64,000 nucleotides of DNA from Nematostella vectensis (lineage: Eukaryota > Cnidaria > Anthozoa > Actiniaria > Edwardsiidae): contig NC_064036.1 in the NCBI RefSeq assembly GCF_932526225.1, positions 9,245,519 through 9,309,518 of the forward strand. The letters are read 5' to 3'. This document shows, in pieces, positions 58,601 through 64,000 of the stretch. The number at the start of each line of letters is the position of its first letter. Position 1 is the first letter of the stretch. The notes under the pieces were generated by a model. The model did not search any database, had not been told where the DNA came from, and was given only the letters and a program-made list of their open reading frames with translations. Made by a program: the position numbers and the translations under genes.

Positions 58601-61600
58601 AGTCAGTGGTCAGGTACTGAACATGGAGTAGAAAAGGGTCGATAAGATCAAAGAATTTCTACCACTTCACGGGGCACCTGATTTTTGTAAAGTTAAGTAT
58701 AAGATATGAGCACTGATATACAGAGGTACAAAGCACCCATAGTTTCACTTACCCGTCTTGGAACTGTCATAGCAATTGGCTCCACAACTCCGTTATTCTG
58801 GAGCTTATAAAATCGCATTATCTCACATTTGTGAACCTCTAGACCCCTCTTGGGCATAACACCAAGCCCACGTTGAGGTGATGCGCTACGGAACTCATTG
58901 AGGAACATGAAATAGGGCTCTTCTTCTAGGACTTCGTAATAGCGAATGTTGCCATCACCCTGGAAAAAAATAATGACAGCCAGACAATCAGTATTACAGT
59001 GTCCTTTGGACACAAATTATATAGGTAATACTATGATCACCTTGGATTCTTTTGTTTTCTGGGAGACGATTATTACAAGGGAAATTTCCTTGAAAACAGT
59101 AGGTGGTTCTAAATTTTCCTCATTCATTTAATGATGAGGGAGATTTAGTTTCTAAATTTTCCTCATGTATTAATGATGAGGGAAATTTAGGAACTAAATT
59201 TCATTAATACATGAGGGAAATTTACATTAATAATAAAGGAAATTTAGAAAAAGACAAAATAATTTTTGTCTTATAAATTTCCCTCTACATCGGTGCATGA
59301 GAGAAATTTAGAACCAAGATGCTTGTCTTCTAGTTTCCACCTGGGAAGCAAATAGAAGGCAACTTCCTGATTAGCCCAGGAATAGACCCTACGCCAAGAG
59401 ACCAGAGTATTTGATCTTGTGATACCTAGGTAAATAACGTTAAAATAGATCCATGTGGGATGATTTTGATTGCTGTACGCATGCGTGCTAATGCTGTCAA
59501 AAACTAAACTGTAGATATGTAGAGCAGCTATGTAAATTAACTAAGTTTGATTTGAGAATTGTTCCTGAAAATGTGGTGGTCTCTCTAGAGGGATAAAAAC
59601 AATGCGTATGCAATGCCCTGATCCAGCTATAAGATCCAGCGAACCGTGTTTGCTCATCCAACCCTAATATTACTGGTAGTTGCGAGTTTATTTCCTCGGT
59701 CATCCTTGGGATGACTAGTTCAAGTCAACTAATCATCCCTCGGTTGTGGGGACATTTAATCACTAAATTCCCCTCATACCATGCTATAACTTATAATTAT
59801 TCCAACAAACTCAAGATAAATTAAATTGCAATTAATGGAAAACAACTATAGAAACCAAAATTAACAAACAATTTTTCATAGTTAATATCTCATGGTTGTA
59901 GTGTGAGTGTAATAGTATAGATACTCACATTGCCTGCCAGGTACACCATGTGTGTGTCATGGTGGTAGTGTGAGTGTAATAGTATTGATAATTGTCTTGC
60001 CTGCCAGGTACACCATGTGGTGTGTCATGGTGGTAATGTGAGTGTAATAGTATTGATAACTGCCTTGCCTGCCAGGTACACCATGTGTGTGTCATGGTGG
60101 TAGTGTGAGTGTAATAGTATTGATAATTGTCTTGCCTGCCAGGTACACCATGTGTGTGTCATGGTGGTAGTGTGAGTGTAATAGTATTGATAATTGTCTT
60201 GCCTGCCATGTGAGTGTAATAGTATTGATAACTGCCTTGCCTGCCAGGTACACCATGTTTTTGTCATGGTTATTGTGTGAGCATAATAGTATGGATAATT
60301 GTCTTGCCTGCCAGGTACACCATGTGTGTGTCATGGTTATAGTGTGAGTGTAATAGTGTTGATAAGTGCCTTGCCTGTCAGGTACACCATGTGTGTGTCA
60401 TGAATATAGTGTGAATGTATTAGTATTGGTAATTAATTACCTTGCCTGCCAGGTACACCATGTGTGTGTCATGGTCATAGTATAGCATGATATTTCCAGA
60501 TGAGGAGTCCAATTGCTCAATATTCAGTGGCCGTTTCAAGGCATTTCCCTGACAAAGTAACAGTGACACTCAGTTTGCAGACATGCAGTGATACCTCACT
60601 ACTTTACACTACCATGTAAAACAAAATAAAAAAAAGCCAACAATATAAGCTTCATGTAAGAGGTATGCATTATTAAGAAAACATGCAGCAACAGAGAAAG
60701 GCATTACAATGCCATTGGTGAGCAAGAATAATGTATAATAAAACAGTACTCAAACAGCACAACATTGCTAGGCCAAGCTTTGGCTGAAGGCCAGAGAATG
60801 CGTGACACTCCTGCTTTAAGAACAATTTGATATCTGACAAGATGGTAATTGATTTAAAAAAGAAGATACACAAAACATTGTAACCAAATGCTGAACATAC
60901 AAGCCTTGTCTAGAAATCCTATAAAAAAGAGCAACAAAACTGTCTTGAAAAAATAACACACCAAATAATAAATGACCTAGTGTCAGATGGTTGCTGTCAG
61001 ATATTAGTTAGTCCTTTAGGTATTCTTGGTATAGGATTATTTTTGAGTCACATGCAAACATCTGCTATGCTAATTCAAATAAATTCCACTCCCAGCATGC
61101 ATGGTGGGACACCCACCAGCAAAATCAATCATGAAAATAGTCACAAGATCATTTAAGAAAATTATAAACACATACCAGATCCCAAACAGCCACTTCTCTC
61201 TCTTGCGTCCGCGAAAAGCCAGTTGAGAATAACCGGCTTGTGTTTCCAAGAAATACGACTTGTGAGCATTTAGGGCCTTTATGGCCCTCCCCACTGGCAA
61301 TCAGTCTCCCCTCCCTTGGGTCGATCACACGAATTTTCTTATCCTTGCATGTCGTGGCAATCAAGCTGCCATTCCAGTTAAAGGACAAAGAAAATATAGT
61401 ATCTGGATGCCCCTTTAAAATCAGAACTGCTGCTTCCCTTTCAACATCCCAAATGATGATAACGTCATCGAAACCAGCACTTGCAATGATGTTACTTGCA
61501 CATGGATGCCAGCGGATAATACCAACTTTCCTATCGTGACCCTGAAGATGTCCAATGAAGTCCTCCCGATTAAGGTCCTCACACAGGCCACAGTCTGGAA

Positions 61601-61736
61601 TATACCAGATCTTAATAGAGCAGTCTTCTGAAGCTGATGCAATCACATTGTCGTCAAAGGGATTCCAACCCAAGTCAAGTACAGGTCTTGTGTGACCATT
61701 AACCTTAGGTTGGTTGAAAGGGTCAATCTTCCCAGT
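55628..61736 (-). CDS. Coronin (WD40 actin-binding protein), 3' six exons; 5' end beyond the window
   Basis: Six exons join in phase to 443 codons plus TAA: 61176-61736, 60441-60548, 58753-58959, 58322-58542, 58003-58108 and 55628-55756. Exon 1 here carries WD40 units (GHTRPVLDLGWNPFDDNVIA, GHDRKVGIIRWHP..IIIWD, LIATTCKDKKIRVIDPREG, FSTGFSRTQEREVAVWD). Then follow DSSSGNIMLYYDHDTHMVYL, GDGNIRYYEV, SPQRGLGVMPKRGLEVHKCE with TVPRR, a variable linker and the C-terminal coiled coil LRIAFADLQEEVFALKTQLK. Coronins bind F-actin and Arp2/3 and regulate actin turnover; the coiled coil trimerises them. The N-terminal part (VRQSKFRH-type start) is not found up to 64000. The stop TAA is followed at once by G-GTAAGA, implying a 3' UTR intron. 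Two of its five visible introns carry arrays that copy splice junctions. Confidence 0.95.
55757..57507 (-). repeat. 45-bp minisatellite built from the acceptor and start of the coronin last exon
   Basis: On the minus strand the unit reads CTGTCTTTGTGTTGCAG (or TAG) TTGCACATTGCG TTGTGCTATAACTTGC. The junction used by the last exon is CTTGTGTTGCAG-TTGCGCATCGCG at 55757/55756, so every unit is a near copy of the acceptor plus the first dozen exon bases. About 40 units are present, some shortened between 56610 and 57420. With a 45-bp period both strands stay open for up to 379 codons (QLQHKDRQVIAQRNV on plus, SLCCSCTLRCAITCL on minus); these frames are not genes. Confidence 0.95.
57508..57665. 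repeat. 20-bp minisatellite (CACCACCAACCACATCAACA), 7-8 copies
   Basis: Near-perfect tandem copies directly abut the end of the 45-bp array, with one unit broken by CAACAACACACC at about 57626-57638. Confidence 0.95.
57690..57790 (-). pseudogene. Decayed duplicate of coronin exon 58003-58108 with its donor
   Basis: On the minus strand the text CTATGGTGAAAAGCCTTAAG, then GCCAAGCATG, AACTGGGACTTGGACACAGT and AAGAGACAAGA, is collinear with the end of the real exon (CTATGGTGAATGGCACCAAG.. AACTGGGACTTGGAAACGGT AAGAGACAAGA). The copy has substitutions and an in-frame TAG (GGC TGC TAG AAC). The GT of the donor is retained next to the altered GACACA. It lies about 300 bp downstream of the true exon in the same intron. 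Confidence 0.85.
57815..57930. repeat. Partial copy of the CCATATGA dispersed repeat family
   Basis: GGGGGGTGGCAGGGCGCACA GGCACCCCCTTAGCCACCA then AAAAGTGGATAATTTCTTAG and TTTTTTCCATATGA parallel 39215-39300. It lies between the true exon and its decayed duplicate. Confidence 0.6.
59104..59312. repeat. Cluster of alternating inverted copies (TCTAAATTTTCCTCAT / ATGAGGGAAATTTAG)
   Basis: At least four oriented copies alternate between 59107 and 59312. TTCTAAATTTTCCTCATTCA is followed by ATGATGAGGGAGATTTAG, then again TTCTAAATTTTCCTCATGTA and ATGATGAGGGAAATTTAG, then TACATGAGGGAAATTTA. Strong hairpins are possible in DNA or RNA. It lies in the coronin intron 58960-60440. Confidence 0.8.
59929..60465 (-). 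repeat. 67-bp minisatellite containing the end of the coronin HDTHMVYLAGK exon
   Basis: On the minus strand units read CATGACACACACATGGTGTA CCTGGCAGGCAAG and then an intron-like spacer (ACAATTATCAATACTATTAC). The first 32 bases are the end of exon 60441-60548. About eight units lie at 67-bp steps (59937, 60004, 60071, 60138, a truncated one near 60205, and three more to 60449). After GGCAAG the exon-proximal unit has GTAATT (the donor used here). Middle units have ACAATT, GCAGTT or GCACTT, and the distal unit reads GGCAAT-GTGAGTAT. Confidence 0.92.
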
Positions 61737-61739
61737 CTG

Positions 61740-64000
61740 AAAAAAATGAGAATGAAAGTGAATGAAAGCTGAATAAAAGCAGTATACATGCAATTGGATT
61801 AAGGCTGAAATTTGGTAAAGAAAAATAAAAGAACTGTTATCATACAAATCCTCCCATTATTATGCAGTCTTTCACTGTTATTAATACTTCTTTAAATGCT
61901 TGAGATTTAAGAAACTAAAAATAAACTTTGACGTTAAATAGTTAAAAATCAATTCATTTAGGTCTTGTGTTACCCACTCTAATTTTATGAAAGCATTGTA
62001 CCTCCCTCATATTTAAAAAGAACACTTTCAGCCAGATTTAATACTTGATTATATAAAAACCCAATCAGTTGGAATCCCAATATTGTTGGAGGTTGTTTTG
62101 GGCTTGTATTCAGTAACCAACAACTTAGAAAAAAGTCAGTCTAAAGGGATCATCTGTTATTAATTGATAGCAAGACAGGCTGTGGCATGGGATAGGTAGC
62201 TCTTGACCCCTATCAGTAATCATAAAGTGTGTCTGGGACTAAAATAATTACTGTGCAATTTTTAGAAACTTAAGAATTGCAGTTGAGAAATCAAAGTGGA
62301 TGAGCAGAAAAAAGCAGATTCACTGAAAATAATGATTGGCATATTTTCATAAAGGATCCAATGTTATCTTAAGGTTCATCTAAAAAAACAGATACTTTAT
62401 TTTGTGCATTTTAAAAGCAAAAATTCAAGAAGAGAGAAGGTAGAATAATTGCACTAACTAGTTTTATTTTAAAATAAGATCAACCCTACTCTATTTGCTG
62501 TGCTTACTGGAATCCCCTACAGTATAGACAACCTTATTTGTTTGAAAAAAAACTGTGACCTTTCAACTAATCAAGGAGAAGAAAATACCATGAAATTTGA
62601 GTCTTTAATTATTATCTACAGAATTATGCTTAGCTTCCATAAACACATTCAAGGCTGCAGAGTCACTATGTCAGTCCACTTTAACTAGCATAATGGCTTT
62701 ATTTACTTATAAAACTGAAGGCTGAACACAATAAACCATCAATAGAGTTGATTTCAAAATGTGTGTTAACAGGAGAACAGTAATTGAGATGCTGCCGAAG
62801 TTGTGTTATACTTTTGAAATGGTTGGGTATTCCTTGCAACACTAAGACCTAAGCATATATCTGTGTCTGTTATTTCTATAAGAAAATATTGATTTTTATA
62901 AGCAGACTAACTGTTGGAAACAAAGATTACTATGAACAGAAATTACCTGTTCCCTTGCCCTGGCTGATAAGATACAGATTGTTTGACAGCTAGGGAAGCC
63001 ATTACAAAATATGACCTCAATATGCTTAAGTGGGAACTGAATATGAAGTATACCAAAGGCTGATTTGTGTTTTCAAGTACACACTATTGCAATTTGTAGG
63101 AATTGAGGAGAATAAGAAATAAGATGCATATGAGCTGAAATATCAGCATCACAACTTTAATTGAGCTCTGAAACAAATATTAATTATTCAGTGTAATAAT
63201 TTTTATATATTGAACTTCAAAAACCAAGGACAGTGTTACATTCATGCCAAACAAGTAGCTAAAAACAGCATATACACTCAGCTTTTTCTTTACACATAGT
63301 TATGTAAACCTCTACTTTAAATACTTAGGTCCATAATATGGCAGATCTCAGATGATTAGAATTACTCAGTCAAATCATAACAAGCTTGCGTTTGTGAAAA
63401 GACTTAAATTTGACTTATTATACTTTCAATGGAGGAACTACTGAAACCATTCAAGCAAATCTTTCTAGCAAAGTTCAATCAAACGTTTGATCAACTACTA
63501 TATGGGAAATCGATTTTCAATTTGTTCCACGACACTAAAAGGGGTTTCGCTATCTTATAATGTTCCAACAGTAAAATGCCTTTATCGTGGAATGTTCCAT
63601 AAAGTGTAATACACGATACAGGAAAATTCGATTATTAAATAGCGTCGTTGTATGCTGCTGGTAACTACAAAAACGTCCCTACAACAGCCCAAATTTTTCG
63701 CATGTTTCTTAACCGCTACATGTCAACCACAAAAGCGACTTCGCGACCAAATAACACAGCTTCTATGAGTCTATCTATAATCGGCGTGTAAATAAACTGA
63801 TAGAAATAGTAATAAATTAGGTACAGAAATGGTCCAGAGATTTTGAGGTATTTCATAGTCACGATTCAATACGCATAACAAAAATATGAAGGGACGCCAT
63901 TTGAAGTCATAATATTTGAAGCATATGCAAATATCTGGGTACTATAAACCATATTCACCCATTAAAGGACTAACTTGTACAAGACTATAAATCATTCTTC
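61740..64000. other. Intron of coronin continuing beyond the window; no exon recognised
   Basis: AT-rich. The acceptor of exon 61176-61736 is TTTTTTTCAG at 61737-61746. I searched by eye for the N-terminal coronin exon on the minus strand and found none. One isolated ATG-to-donor stretch at 62940-63003 (MASLAVKQSV..) is in the wrong phase for direct joining. Confidence 0.4.

Noticed and set aside
60025-60334. Overlapping minus-strand 80-codon frames (HDTHMVYLAGK repeated)
   Set aside because: They come from the 67-bp array that duplicates the coronin exon end. Interesting as a repeat, but not an independent gene.
62940-63003. Possible coronin 5' exon (MASLAVKQSVSYQPG followed by a GTAATT donor)
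   Set aside because: The phase does not fit the phase-0 acceptor at 61736 and the peptide is unlike the coronin N-terminus.

Overview
The window reads as nuclear DNA of an intron-rich animal, most likely an anthozoan cnidarian such as a sea anemone or coral. That is an inference from short conserved exons, AT-rich introns full of minisatellites, MITE-like elements and decayed LINEs; nothing in the sequence names a species. Every gene I could support lies on the minus strand. By joining exons at GT/AG sites with matching phases, four conserved genes can be read complete: RAMAC (117 aa, 3 exons), an ANP32 homologue (290 aa, 9 exons), a G-protein alpha-q subunit (353 aa, 7 exons) and phosphoserine aminotransferase PSAT1 (367 aa, 14 exons). 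A coronin (C-terminal 443 aa, 6 exons) runs off the right edge.

Layout, left to right. 1-2000: hAT-like TIR element carrying an expanded 66-bp array. 2044-8115: two tandem paralogues of an unrecognised basic Ser/Arg-rich family; the downstream copy has a frame break and an in-frame stop, and its intron holds a LINE fragment bounded by 51-bp inverted repeats. 9487-17128: RAMAC, with a 7.1-kb intron mostly filled by a 5-kb 37-bp minisatellite. 18409-21826: ANP32. 22-28 kb: gene-poor repeats, a TIR element and a plus-strand LINE relic. 28.2-28.9 kb: 32-bp array. 30221-38191: G alpha-q, with two intronic minisatellites. 39-42 kb: dispersed repeats and two arrays. 42655-51934: PSAT1. 52-55.6 kb: repeats, no gene seen. 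55628-61736: coronin. 61.8-64 kb: no exon recognised.

The most unusual observation is that three of the intronic minisatellites are not purely intronic. Their repeat unit contains the end of the neighbouring exon together with its splice site: the PSAT1 exon-13 donor (about 14 exact copies), the coronin last-exon acceptor (about 40 copies, 45-bp unit in frame with the exon) and a coronin donor (about 8 copies, most with the GT lost). A fourth event is a decayed duplicate of a coronin exon with its donor. In this window minisatellites appear to grow out of exon-intron boundaries, multiplying splice sites.

The genes are unrelated housekeeping or signalling genes: cap methylation, nuclear histone chaperone or phosphatase inhibition, Gq signalling, serine synthesis and actin dynamics. 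I see no operon-like or pathway relation between them. Many long open frames here (up to 379 codons, on both strands) are by-products of tandem repeats whose unit length is a multiple of three and should not be taken as proteins.
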